Part shown: positions 41,882 to 49,554 of the stretch, one piece after another | How the letters are laid out: every line of letters starts with the position of its first letter | Numbering within the stretch: the first letter of the stretch is position 1 | Assembly (NCBI GenBank): GCA_902784755.1 | Contig: CACZVX010000012.1 | Coordinates: 1-64,000 of the forward strand | Reading direction: 5' to 3' | Source: an uncultured Prevotellaceae bacterium | GTDB lineage: Bacteria > Bacteroidota > Bacteroidia > Bacteroidales > Bacteroidaceae | DNA length: 64,000 bases | Position numbers and translations under genes: made by a program | Notes under the pieces: generated by a model | The model's database searches: none | What the model saw: the letters and a program-made list of their open reading frames with translations, nothing else | Told to the model about the DNA's origin: nothing

Positions 41882-41894
41882 AGTGTCTTTCTTT
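41866..41894 (+). terminator. Weak terminator hairpin after nosY
   Basis: Ten-bp stem AAGGAAAGAC (41866-41875) and GTCTTTCTTT (41885-41894) with one G-U pair and a 9-nt loop. The 3' arm is T-rich but no long T run follows. The 3' arm belongs to the 23-bp direct repeat. Confidence 0.5.
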
Positions 41895-41907
41895 ATTAGC
41901 AATTTAG
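41885..41907 (+). repeat. Right copy of 23-bp direct repeat flanking nos cassette
   Basis: GTCTTTCTTTATTAG-C-AATTTAG, 22 of 23 identical to 34860-34882. It runs straight into the right 22-bp tandem array. Confidence 0.8.
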
Positions 41908-41991
41908 ACTAAATTGCTAAACAAATTAGACTAAATTGCAAAGTAAATTAGACTAAATTGCTGAGCAAATTAGACTAAATTACTTTTCATA
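41904..41991. repeat. Right 22-bp tandem repeat array
   Basis: Four contiguous 22-bp units at 41904, 41926, 41948 and 41970. All begin TTAGACTAAATT; the second halves vary (GCTAAACAAA, GCAAAGTAAA, GCTGAGCAAA, ACTTTTCATA). Same period and a related TTAGACTA core as part of the left array. Confidence 0.88.
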
Positions 41992-42042
41992 TAATAATCA
42001 AATGAAATACCTTTATGCGTGATATTGCCCGTTTCTTTTTGA

Positions 42043-42213
42043 GATACTCCCGTTCGACAAAGCAAATTTTGCATTTGTGCTCACTTAATCGTATCTCTGG
42101 CTTCGCCGAAGATACTCACGTTCGACAAAGCAAATTAAAACAAGTTTTATTTGCATTTGTGCTCACTTAATCGTATCTTTTTCTTTTGCATTTGTGCTCA
42201 CTTAATCGTATCT
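42043..42213 (+). repeat. Duplicated promoter-region repeats upstream of GH31
   Basis: GATACTC-C/A-CGTTCGACAAAG followed by CAAATT occurs at 42043-42068 and 42111-42136. GCATTTGTGCTCACTTAATC followed by GTATCT occurs three times, at 42071-42096, 42153-42178 and 42188-42213. Only the last copy continues into a full TATCTTTG -7 box (42210-42217), 6 bp before the GH31 start; the TTTG at 42190-42193 is about 20 bp upstream of it. Confidence 0.85.
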
Positions 42214-42217
42214 TTGC
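42210..42217 (+). promoter_or_regulatory. -7 box of GH31 gene
   Basis: TATCTTTG followed by CAGC, with a TTTG -33-like element about 20 bp upstream. The mRNA would be nearly leaderless (start codon at 42224). Two upstream copies of the same block lack the complete box. Confidence 0.65.
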
Positions 42218-42223
42218 AGCATT

Positions 42224-44617
42224 ATGAATAAAAAAATCTATTTAATACTAATCCTTGCGCTGATAAGCGTGCGTGGCTTGGTGAAGATCAATGCCCAGAA
42301 TACCGAAGTAATCTACTTTTCGCCCAACATCGTCAGGGTGGTGAAAACACCGACGGATGCGAAGGTTGAACATCACAGTTGGGTGGTGAAGGCCAAACCT
42401 CAAACTGGAAATGCAAAGAATGTGTTGGTGAAAAAAGATGAGATTGGACGTCTGATTTTTACCGACAAGAAAGGTAACGTGTTGTTGCGAGAAGGCGGTG
42501 CTGCCTTCCGTCCGATTACGGAGGGCGTTGACAAGGGCCGATACCGTGTGATTCAGAGTTTTGAGATGGATGAGCAGGAACCCATCTATGGTTTGGGCAT
42601 GCTACAAAACGGCAAGATGAACCAACGAGGCGAAAACCGGCGGATGATGCAGAGTAATCTGGAGGATTATGCCCATTTCTTCCAAAGCATCAAGGGATAT
42701 GGTGTCTATTGGGACAACTATTCGCCAACAGCGGTGAACGACGATGGACGGACGCTGAAACTGGAATCGGAAGTTGGCGAACTGGTGGACTATTATTTCA
42801 TCTACGGTGAGAATGCCGATGGTGTGATTAGTGGGATGCGATGGCTGACGGGCAAGGTGCCCATGCTACCACTCTGGACATACGGTTTCCATCAGAGCCG
42901 GGAACGCTATAAGAGTAGCCGTGAACTGCTGGGGGTGGTAGATACCTATCAGAAGACAGGCGTACCTCTTGATGGTATCATTCAGGACTGGCAATATTGG
43001 GGCAATAACTACCTGTGGAATTCGATGGAGTTTTGCAATGAGGAGTTCAGCAACTATCAGCAGATGATAGACCGCGTGCACCAGCAGGGCAAACATATTA
43101 ACATCAGTATCTGGGCTAGTTTCGGCCCTATGACCAAACCTTATAGAGACCTCGCTGAAAAAGGTTTGCTCTACGATTTTACAACTTGGCCACAGAGCGG
43201 ACTCACTTTCTGGCCTCCCCGCAAGGACTATCCCAGTGGTGTGCGTGTGTATGATCCTTATAGCAAGGAAGCCCGCGATATCTACTGGCGGCATCTGACC
43301 CGTTTGCACGATGCTGGTATCGACGCGTGGTGGATGGATTCCACGGATCCCGATCATCTGGATAGTCAGGAGAGTGACTACGATGAAGTGCGCCCTGTGA
43401 CCGATCCTGTCACGGGAGAAGAACAGAAGGTGTCTTGGCGCTCGGTGCGTAATATTTTCCCGCTAGCTACCGTGGAGGGTGTGTATGACCATCAGCGGGC
43501 TGTTGATAAGAATAAGCGTGTGTTTATTCTCACCCGCAGTTATTTCAGCGGACAACAGCGCACGGGAGCCATGTCGTGGAGTGGTGATGTGGGTTCCTCA
43601 TGGGATAGTTTCCGCAAGCAGGTTCCTCTCTGTCTGAACCACACGCTGACGGCTAATCCCAATGTGAATACGGATATTGGTGGTTTCTTTGCCAATGCCT
43701 ATAACAAGACTTCGCAAGACAACACAGCGACGAAGAACCCGCTTTTTCAGGAACTCTATGTGCGCTGGATGCAGTTCGGACTGTTCTGTCCGATGATGCG
43801 CAGCCACGGTACGGAGGTATGGCGAGAGATTTATCATTATGGCAAACCCGGAGAGCCCGTTTATGATGCGTTGCTTTCGGCCATCAAGATGCGCTATCAA
43901 TTACTACCTTATATTTATAGTACTGCTTGGCAGGTAAGTCAGAACGACGACAGTTTTATGCGTGCTTTGTTGATGGACTTCAAGGAAGATGCTAAGACTT
44001 GGGATAATCAGCGTGAGTTCCTCTTCGGCCGTTCGATGCTGGTAGCTCCAGTGGTGGAGGCACTTTATACACCGGAAGTGGCCAATCCTACGAATGAGAT
44101 TTCGGGATGGGACCGCAATAATAAGAAACTTTATCAGGAAGGTTTTACGGCTGACTGGACAGCTAAGAAGACCTACGATGTTTATTTGCCGCAGGGAGCG
44201 CAATGGTATGACTACTGGACGAATGAACGTCTGGATGGCGGACAGACGGTGAAGGCAGACGGTACGCTGGCCCATTGTCCGGTCTACGTGAAGGCGGGCA
44301 GCATCCTGCCACTTTGCAAGAAGGAGGTGATGAATGCTATTATCTCTGACTGGCAGACGCTTGATGTGACGGTTTATCCCGGAGCTGATGCAGCCTTTAC
44401 ACTCTATGAGGATGAGGGAGATAATTACAATTATGAACAAGGCGATTACAGCCTGATTCCCATGACATGGAATGACCGCAAGCGGACATTGACTTTTGGA
44501 CCGCGAACAGGCTCCTTTAAAGGAATGCAGGAAAGTCGCATTTTCCGTATTCAGTTGCCAGGCGGTGAAGTGAAGACTGTGGAATATGATGGGAAGAAGA
44601 AGGAAGTGAAGTTTTAA
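42224..44617 (+). CDS. GH31 alpha-glycosidase (alpha-xylosidase/glucosidase type)
   Basis: Secreted enzyme of 797 residues with a signal peptide ending near INAQ. GH31 layout: N-terminal beta domain (to about 215; EPIYGLGMLQNGKMNQRGEN), (beta/alpha)8 barrel (about 220-590) and C-terminal beta domains. The nucleophile is Asp372 in DAWWMDSTDPD and the acid/base Asp is in WSGDVGSSWDSF. The +1 region RSYFSGQQRTGAMSW is typical. Activity on alpha-xylosyl or alpha-glucosyl groups is likely; related enzymes occur in large xylan clusters of Bacteroides ovatus. Monocistronic, with an unusual repeated promoter region, and convergent with the GH10 operon. Confidence 0.9.
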   Translation: MNKKIYLILILALISVRGLVKINAQNTEVIYFSPNIVRVVKTPTDAKVEHHSWVVKAKPQTGNAKNVLVKKDEIGRLIFTDKKGNVLLREGGAAFRPITEGVDKGRYRVIQSFEMDEQEPIYGLGMLQNGKMNQRGENRRMMQSNLEDYAHFFQSIKGYGVYWDNYSPTAVNDDGRTLKLESEVGELVDYYFIYGENADGVISGMRWLTGKVPMLPLWTYGFHQSRERYKSSRELLGVVDTYQKTGVPLDGIIQDWQYWGNNYLWNSMEFCNEEFSNYQQMIDRVHQQGKHINISIWASFGPMTKPYRDLAEKGLLYDFTTWPQSGLTFWPPRKDYPSGVRVYDPYSKEARDIYWRHLTRLHDAGIDAWWMDSTDPDHLDSQESDYDEVRPVTDPVTGEEQKVSWRSVRNIFPLATVEGVYDHQRAVDKNKRVFILTRSYFSGQQRTGAMSWSGDVGSSWDSFRKQVPLCLNHTLTANPNVNTDIGGFFANAYNKTSQDNTATKNPLFQELYVRWMQFGLFCPMMRSHGTEVWREIYHYGKPGEPVYDALLSAIKMRYQLLPYIYSTAWQVSQNDDSFMRALLMDFKEDAKTWDNQREFLFGRSMLVAPVVEALYTPEVANPTNEISGWDRNNKKLYQEGFTADWTAKKTYDVYLPQGAQWYDYWTNERLDGGQTVKADGTLAHCPVYVKAGSILPLCKKEVMNAIISDWQTLDVTVYPGADAAFTLYEDEGDNYNYEQGDYSLIPMTWNDRKRTLTFGPRTGSFKGMQESRIFRIQLPGGEVKTVEYDGKKKEVKF

Positions 44618-44621
44618 TTTT

Positions 44622-44715
44622 CAACCTTAACGTTAACCCTAACCTTAACTTCTTGTGTATTTAAAGTTAAGGTTAGGGTTATCGTTATCGTTAGGGTTAG
44701 GGTTATCGTTATCGG
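44622..44715. terminator. Bidirectional hairpin built of hexamer repeats
   Basis: AACCTT/AACGTT/AACCCT-type hexamers on the left are mirrored by their complements on the right. The perfect 18-bp stem is 44634-44651 with 44664-44681, loop of 12 nt. It lies between the convergent GH31 and GH10 genes and contains the GH10 stop codon (44709-44711), so it can end transcription from both sides. Confidence 0.75.
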
Positions 44716-46958
44716 ATAACTTTTCGTGTTATTGTTTTACCATTGATGACCGTGCGTTCAATGTTGAGGCCTTTTTGTGGGGTTGTCAGTCTGCGGCCTT
44801 CGGGGGTGAACCACTGCGTCTCTGTGGCTGTTTGATCTGTCTCTGCCGAGATGATGCCTGTGGGAGTAGTGCAGATGAATGCCACTTTGTCAATGTTGCA
44901 ACCGCCATTGACGATGGTAATACGCAGTTTTTGTTTACCTTCCTTGAAGGAATTTCTGATTTTGCCTGTCTTCACCTGGTAGTTATCCAGGCTGCCAGTA
45001 TTGGGTACGGTGATAGTACCTAGCGTCTTCTCATTGCCATCGCTTTCTATCAATGTCATTTTGAAGGAAGAATTATCTATAGCCGAAGATATGGTAGCCT
45101 CGAAGGAGTATTTACCAGCCTGAGTGATGTTGACATCATATTCCAGCCATTCGCCTGTAGTCGTGTTTCCGAGAACAGAGCCGCCGTTGCCGCTGATGAT
45201 GCTGATACTTTCACCGCTTGTAAAGTCCTCTGTTTCAAGCGTACCTGGCAGTTCAACGACAGGCAGGGCTTTGAAAGTCATGCTCTTGATGTAGAAGCCG
45301 CCTTTGTCGATATTCAGACAGAATGTATGGCGACCAGCCGTCAGGGGCTGCATCATTGGGCAGCGCAGGGTTTGGAATGTAGAACTGCCTCCAGTATTGG
45401 GTACCTGAGTGATGTTGGTGTGAAAGGTGAGGTTATCAAATCCGTATTCAGATAAATGGAACATGCCGTTGGCATTTGAAGAAGCAACCTCCACTTCCAT
45501 TGAATAGAGACCATCCTCTTTCACGTCTACAGTATATTCCATCCACTGATTATCCTTCATAGCATAAGATGTGCGCGAAGCATTACTATAAGCTACGCCA
45601 GACAAGCCCTCGTCATATTCTTCAACCTTGATGGTTCCCGGCAGTTCTGCCACGACGTCGTTGTATGGTTTGCGCTTAGCGCCACGGGTCACCTGAAAGC
45701 GCGACAGGCGCTCGTAGGTGGAACCATCGGTTGTAGTGACTACGGCTTTAATGATGTTCCATCCCGGTGAGTTGGCCGTGTGTTCTGCGATATAGGGCTC
45801 TTCGGTCATGGTGGTGACCAGTTCGTCGTTTACATAGAGATCAATCTTCTCGATGGTCTTGGTAGCCATTTTAGCACGAACCTTAATAGGTAACACATCT
45901 CCAGCAGCCGCTTTCAGGGCAGCGGGGCGTATGTAGATGGATGCTTCTTTCTTTACACCAGGGAAGGGACTCACGGCATTTTTGGCAGCATCGGTCTGCA
46001 TATACTCCTTAATCCATGTCATGGCAGGACGCTCTACACCATTCTTGTACAGTCCTGAATTGTCAACCCATGTGGCACCATGGATATATCCCCACAGCGT
46101 GACGCCAGCACAATAGGGGGCTTCCCACATTACCGGTAATACTTGCTGATACTGTGACTTTTGCTGATCGTCGTTTGCAGTATTAATATCCAGTTCCGTG
46201 ATGAACATAGGCATCTTCAGCGCATTTTGTTGCTTGTCGAGTGCAGCTTGTAAACTGGCAGAACTCATATTGGCCACGGCGTGCGACTGGTTTCCGTAGG
46301 CATCGATAGGTGCTCCGGCATCGCGCAGGGTGCGAACAAGGTCGATGTAGGGGTCGATGTCGTTTTGGATAGAGTTGTAGTCATTATAGATGAGAATAGC
46401 ATCCGGCCAGCGCTCGTAGGCCATCTCAAAGGCTTTGATCAGCCAGTCGTAACCCGTCTTGCCGCCGCCACCAAGCGTCTCTTTGATCATGGGATTGCCC
46501 GGTTGATGGGTGCCTACAGCCTCGTTGACGACGTCAATCATAGGTAGTGTCTCATAATGGGCCTTGGCATGGTCGAACCAGTTTGTCATAGCGGAGAATC
46601 GTTCACCTGCAGACAGATTATCCAACCAATTGGGATACTGTGAGCCCCACACTAAAGCATGGAACTTATGGGTGAAGCCGTGCTGTTTGGCATAGTTGAA
46701 GGCATTGTCTGCTCCACCCCAGTTGAAGTTGCCGCGGCTTCCTTCTACAGAAGCCCATTTCGATTCGTTCTCACAGGTAATCTGGTTCCAAAGAGTATAA
46801 TACTGTGGCACGCCACCTCCGGCTTCCACACTTCCTCTGGTCGTAATATTGCCCAGGAACTTATTAGGATTACTAGAAAGGGCAGCAGGCAAAGACTGGG
46901 CAGAAGCACTGACGGCTATCGTGCCCAATAATAGCATTGCTAATAATTGTTTCTTCAT
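44709..46958 (-). CDS. GH10 endo-beta-1,4-xylanase with C-terminal carbohydrate-binding modules
   Basis: Secreted enzyme of 749 residues with signal peptide MKKQLLAMLLLGTIAVSASA. GH10 barrel (about 25-330): FHALVWGSQYPNWL, acid/base Glu146 in DVVNEAVG, nucleophile Glu255 in FITELDINT, CAGVTLWGYIHGATW. After an immunoglobulin-like stretch (about 340-425) come two CBM6-like modules (about 435-560 and 565-690; KVEEYDEGLSGVAYSNAS, LETEDFTSGESISI) and a tail with FTPEGRRLTTPQKGLN. It cuts the xylan backbone. Last gene of a minus-strand four-gene operon; its final codons are formed by the hexamer repeat. Confidence 0.93.
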   Translation of the reverse strand: MKKQLLAMLLLGTIAVSASAQSLPAALSSNPNKFLGNITTRGSVEAGGGVPQYYTLWNQITCENESKWASVEGSRGNFNWGGADNAFNYAKQHGFTHKFHALVWGSQYPNWLDNLSAGERFSAMTNWFDHAKAHYETLPMIDVVNEAVGTHQPGNPMIKETLGGGGKTGYDWLIKAFEMAYERWPDAILIYNDYNSIQNDIDPYIDLVRTLRDAGAPIDAYGNQSHAVANMSSASLQAALDKQQNALKMPMFITELDINTANDDQQKSQYQQVLPVMWEAPYCAGVTLWGYIHGATWVDNSGLYKNGVERPAMTWIKEYMQTDAAKNAVSPFPGVKKEASIYIRPAALKAAAGDVLPIKVRAKMATKTIEKIDLYVNDELVTTMTEEPYIAEHTANSPGWNIIKAVVTTTDGSTYERLSRFQVTRGAKRKPYNDVVAELPGTIKVEEYDEGLSGVAYSNASRTSYAMKDNQWMEYTVDVKEDGLYSMEVEVASSNANGMFHLSEYGFDNLTFHTNITQVPNTGGSSTFQTLRCPMMQPLTAGRHTFCLNIDKGGFYIKSMTFKALPVVELPGTLETEDFTSGESISIISGNGGSVLGNTTTGEWLEYDVNITQAGKYSFEATISSAIDNSSFKMTLIESDGNEKTLGTITVPNTGSLDNYQVKTGKIRNSFKEGKQKLRITIVNGGCNIDKVAFICTTPTGIISAETDQTATETQWFTPEGRRLTTPQKGLNIERTVINGKTITRKVIR

Positions 46959-46974
46959 TTCTGTTATTGATAAA

Positions 46975-47979
46975 TTATTTAGTTTGGTTTACAAATTTGA
47001 TTTTTCCGTCAGGCTGGTATTCCATCTTGTCCACGCAGACGCTGCGGCGACCGATGGCACCGGGGTGATCGTCGATGGTAAGCACGGCATTGTGGTAGAA
47101 GAGATACCAATGACCCTTGAACTCGATGATGCCCGGATGGATGGTGAAACTGTTTTCAGCACCTCCTGTAATCTGTCCCTGATGTTCCCAAGGCCCCATG
47201 ATTGACTTGGAAGTGGCGTAATCGATGGCTTCCTTGTGGTCGTTGCCAAAAGAAGCGTAGGTAAGATAATAGAGACCGTTATACTTATGCAGCCAAGGGC
47301 CTTCCACATAGCGGGGCAGGGGATTGGTGGTCCATATCTCGCCGTCGAGTTCCACCATGTTGTCCTTTAGTTTGGCGAAGAAACAGGTACCATTGCCCCA
47401 GCAGAGATATGCTTGTCCGTCATCATCGATGAGTACGGTGGGGTCAAAGTCATTCCACCAGCCACGCTGTCCGTTGTCGGTCATCTTGTCGTGTACCAAC
47501 GGCTTGCCAATAGGATCAATGAAAGGCCCTGTTGGGTTGTCACTCACGGCTACACCGATGGCCTTGCCTACAACAGGCTCTTTCGACTGACAGGATGTGT
47601 AATAGTAATACTTTCCATTCCGTTCGATGACTTGTGAAGCCCAAGCTTCACCAGAAGACCACTTGAAATCAGTAGGACGTAGGACACTGCCGTGGTCTGT
47701 CCAGTTCTTCATATCATCGGTGGAATAGCAGAGCCATTCCGTAATGTTGAATTCCTTGCCACCGCTGGCCTGGTCCTGTCCGTCATACCACTCATCGTGT
47801 CCCACGTAGAGATAGAGTCTTCCATTGCTGACCATGGGGGCAGGATCGGCGGTAAATTTGTTACGGATGACGGGGTTACCTGAAAAAACAAAGGTTTTGT
47901 CAGATGACATTCGCTGGGGCTGGGCTTGGATGCCCAGCACACAGAGAATCATCGATAGTAAGAATAGTCGAATTTTCAT
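46975..47979 (-). CDS. GH43 glycoside hydrolase (single domain)
   Basis: Secreted enzyme of 334 residues with signal peptide ending in GIQAQ. The five-bladed propeller has the three catalytic acids: Asp45 in FTADPAPMV (base), Asp179 in NDFDPTVLIDDDG (pKa modulator) and Glu226 in YVEGPWLHK (acid). It is the size of stand-alone beta-xylosidases or arabinofuranosidases. It lies between GH43 and GH10 genes in the same operon, 16 bp before the GH10 gene, and should trim xylo-oligosaccharides made by it. Confidence 0.92.
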   Translation of the reverse strand: MKIRLFLLSMILCVLGIQAQPQRMSSDKTFVFSGNPVIRNKFTADPAPMVSNGRLYLYVGHDEWYDGQDQASGGKEFNITEWLCYSTDDMKNWTDHGSVLRPTDFKWSSGEAWASQVIERNGKYYYYTSCQSKEPVVGKAIGVAVSDNPTGPFIDPIGKPLVHDKMTDNGQRGWWNDFDPTVLIDDDGQAYLCWGNGTCFFAKLKDNMVELDGEIWTTNPLPRYVEGPWLHKYNGLYYLTYASFGNDHKEAIDYATSKSIMGPWEHQGQITGGAENSFTIHPGIIEFKGHWYLFYHNAVLTIDDHPGAIGRRSVCVDKMEYQPDGKIKFVNQTK

Positions 47980-48000
47980 ATTTGATAAGTTATGTAGGTC

Positions 48001-49470
48001 TTATTTCAGATTCCACTTGGAATTGTCGCTATTGAAGTCAAATGCACCCAGAATGGGGGTACTGTCAGCGATGGAAACAAGTGCCAGAGGTTTGTCACAG
48101 CCAGGTACTTTCTTAGGCATAATGCGGAAAGTGCCATCGATGAGTTGGTCGATGCGCCAGAGTTGTTCATCTGCTCCTGTGAATCCGTCCTGTGCAATGA
48201 CATCACGGTTGGCAGTGGCCGTCAGTGAACGGTCAGTACCGGCAATGGAGATGCGATAGTAGGGCTGTCCCAGATAACCGCCGGCATTCGGTGCTGCCGT
48301 AATGGCCCACTGCTGATGAGGACGTACCATATAGTCACCGCAACGCACGGGAACATCGCCTTTGGGCCATGCTTTTTCCACATCCTGGAGGGTCTGCATC
48401 AAAACAGGTTCGGGAGTTCTGTTCGTATCACGGCGGAACCAACGGCGGGGTTGGTTGATGCGTACGAAGTCAACAGCCATTTCCAAGGCATAGCCACGAC
48501 GTTCTGATTCAATCTCATAGACACCCTCCTTGAAGGCTTCGCCGGCCACGGGCCAATCGTTTTTCCACAACAACGGGCGGATACCCAGTACGCTCATACC
48601 TTCCTGGTCGAAGTCACCTTCGAAGTGGCAGGACATCTTTTCTACGCCTTCTTCCTCTATCCAACGGCCGAAATGACCGGGACCTACCACACGGTCGTGG
48701 GCGGCAATCACCATTTTACCGCCACCTTCGAGCATGGAGCGTCCCACATTATCTATATAGGGGCCTGTCACCTTGCGTGAGCGTCCCACCACGATGTTAT
48801 AGGTAGAGTTCACACCGTCGCAGCAGGTGCCATGAGTACCCAGCAGATAATACCAGCCATTGCGATAGATCAGGTCGGAGGCTTCGCAGTCGATACCGAT
48901 ATTGATAGCCTCGTTGCCTTCTACGCGCTTACCTGTCTTGGGGTCAAGTTCCACGAGTCTGATATAACCGAAATAGGTGCCGTAACTCAGCCAAAGCCGG
49001 CCAGTTGTGGGATCTAACAACAATCCGGGATCGATGGCATCACAGTCCTCGTTACCGTCAGTGGAAGCTACCTCGATGGGATCAGAGTATTTAAAATCGG
49101 GAGAATTGGGGTCAAGGGTCTTGTTCCACATCGTGAGGATGCGTCCGTTATGACCACCGCCAAGTCCGCCACCTGTAGCACCGTAGGCCACAAGGTAACG
49201 GTCACCGATTTTCAACACATCGGGGGCTGCTCCGCCGCCAGGGCGTACACCACCGCCGTCCCAAGTCCAGCCGTCTTCTGAAATCAAACCACCCTGACCT
49301 GTTCCGAAAGTATAGTATTTGCCATCACACTCTTGAATCGTAGAAGGGTCGTGGATGAAAGGCTTACCCGTCTGAGCATAGAGACCCTCTCCAACTCCCC
49401 CTAAGATGGGGAGGGCGATTACTGCCAGAATCCTTTTGGTATTAACTTGTATTTTATTTATGATATTCAT
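48001..49470 (-). CDS. GH43 glycoside hydrolase with C-terminal beta-trefoil-like domain
   Basis: Secreted protein of 489 residues. The GH43 domain (about 35-330) begins GKPFIHDPSTIQECDGKYY with Asp41 as base, then AIDPGLLLDPTTG, and GIDCEASDLIYRNGWYYLL supplying the Glu; this pattern is close to arabinanases. The C-terminal region (about 385-489; QQWAITAAPNAGGYLG, EQLWRIDQLIDGTFRI) resembles a ricin-type/CBM13 binding domain. The signal-peptide region contains PILGGVGEGL, encoded by a palindromic repeat (49384-49416), which lengthens the segment before the YAQ cleavage site. Second gene of the minus-strand operon. Confidence 0.88.
   Translation of the reverse strand: MNIINKIQVNTKRILAVIALPILGGVGEGLYAQTGKPFIHDPSTIQECDGKYYTFGTGQGGLISEDGWTWDGGGVRPGGGAAPDVLKIGDRYLVAYGATGGGLGGGHNGRILTMWNKTLDPNSPDFKYSDPIEVASTDGNEDCDAIDPGLLLDPTTGRLWLSYGTYFGYIRLVELDPKTGKRVEGNEAINIGIDCEASDLIYRNGWYYLLGTHGTCCDGVNSTYNIVVGRSRKVTGPYIDNVGRSMLEGGGKMVIAAHDRVVGPGHFGRWIEEEGVEKMSCHFEGDFDQEGMSVLGIRPLLWKNDWPVAGEAFKEGVYEIESERRGYALEMAVDFVRINQPRRWFRRDTNRTPEPVLMQTLQDVEKAWPKGDVPVRCGDYMVRPHQQWAITAAPNAGGYLGQPYYRISIAGTDRSLTATANRDVIAQDGFTGADEQLWRIDQLIDGTFRIMPKKVPGCDKPLALVSIADSTPILGAFDFNSDNSKWNLK
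49384..49416. repeat. Palindromic element inside a GH43 signal-peptide region
   Basis: CTCCCCCTAAGATGGGGAG with flanks AGACCCTCTCCAA and GGGC. It is translated on the minus strand as LPILGGVGEGL within the export signal. Layout (AGACCC...ACTCCCCC...GGGGAG) matches the element at 22421. Confidence 0.7.
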
Positions 49471-49516
49471 TGCAAATGGATTTTAAATGGTTTCTTTATA
49501 TAGCTTAATTAGTAAT

Positions 49517-49552
49517 TGCTCCCTCCCTATAGGGAGGGCAGGGGAGGGTCTA
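49517..49552. repeat. Intergenic palindromic element between operon genes
   Basis: Perfect 18-bp palindrome CCCTCCCTATAGGGAGGG followed by CAGGGGAGGGTCT, between the CE1 stop and the GH43 start on the minus strand. Related in composition to the coding elements at 49384 and 22421. Confidence 0.7.
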
Positions 49553-49554
49553 TT

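Noticed and set aside
44660..44715. Telomere-like TTAGGG repeats
   Set aside because: Resemblance to TTAGGG is superficial; the units are mixed with TATCGT and form a hairpin between convergent bacterial genes.
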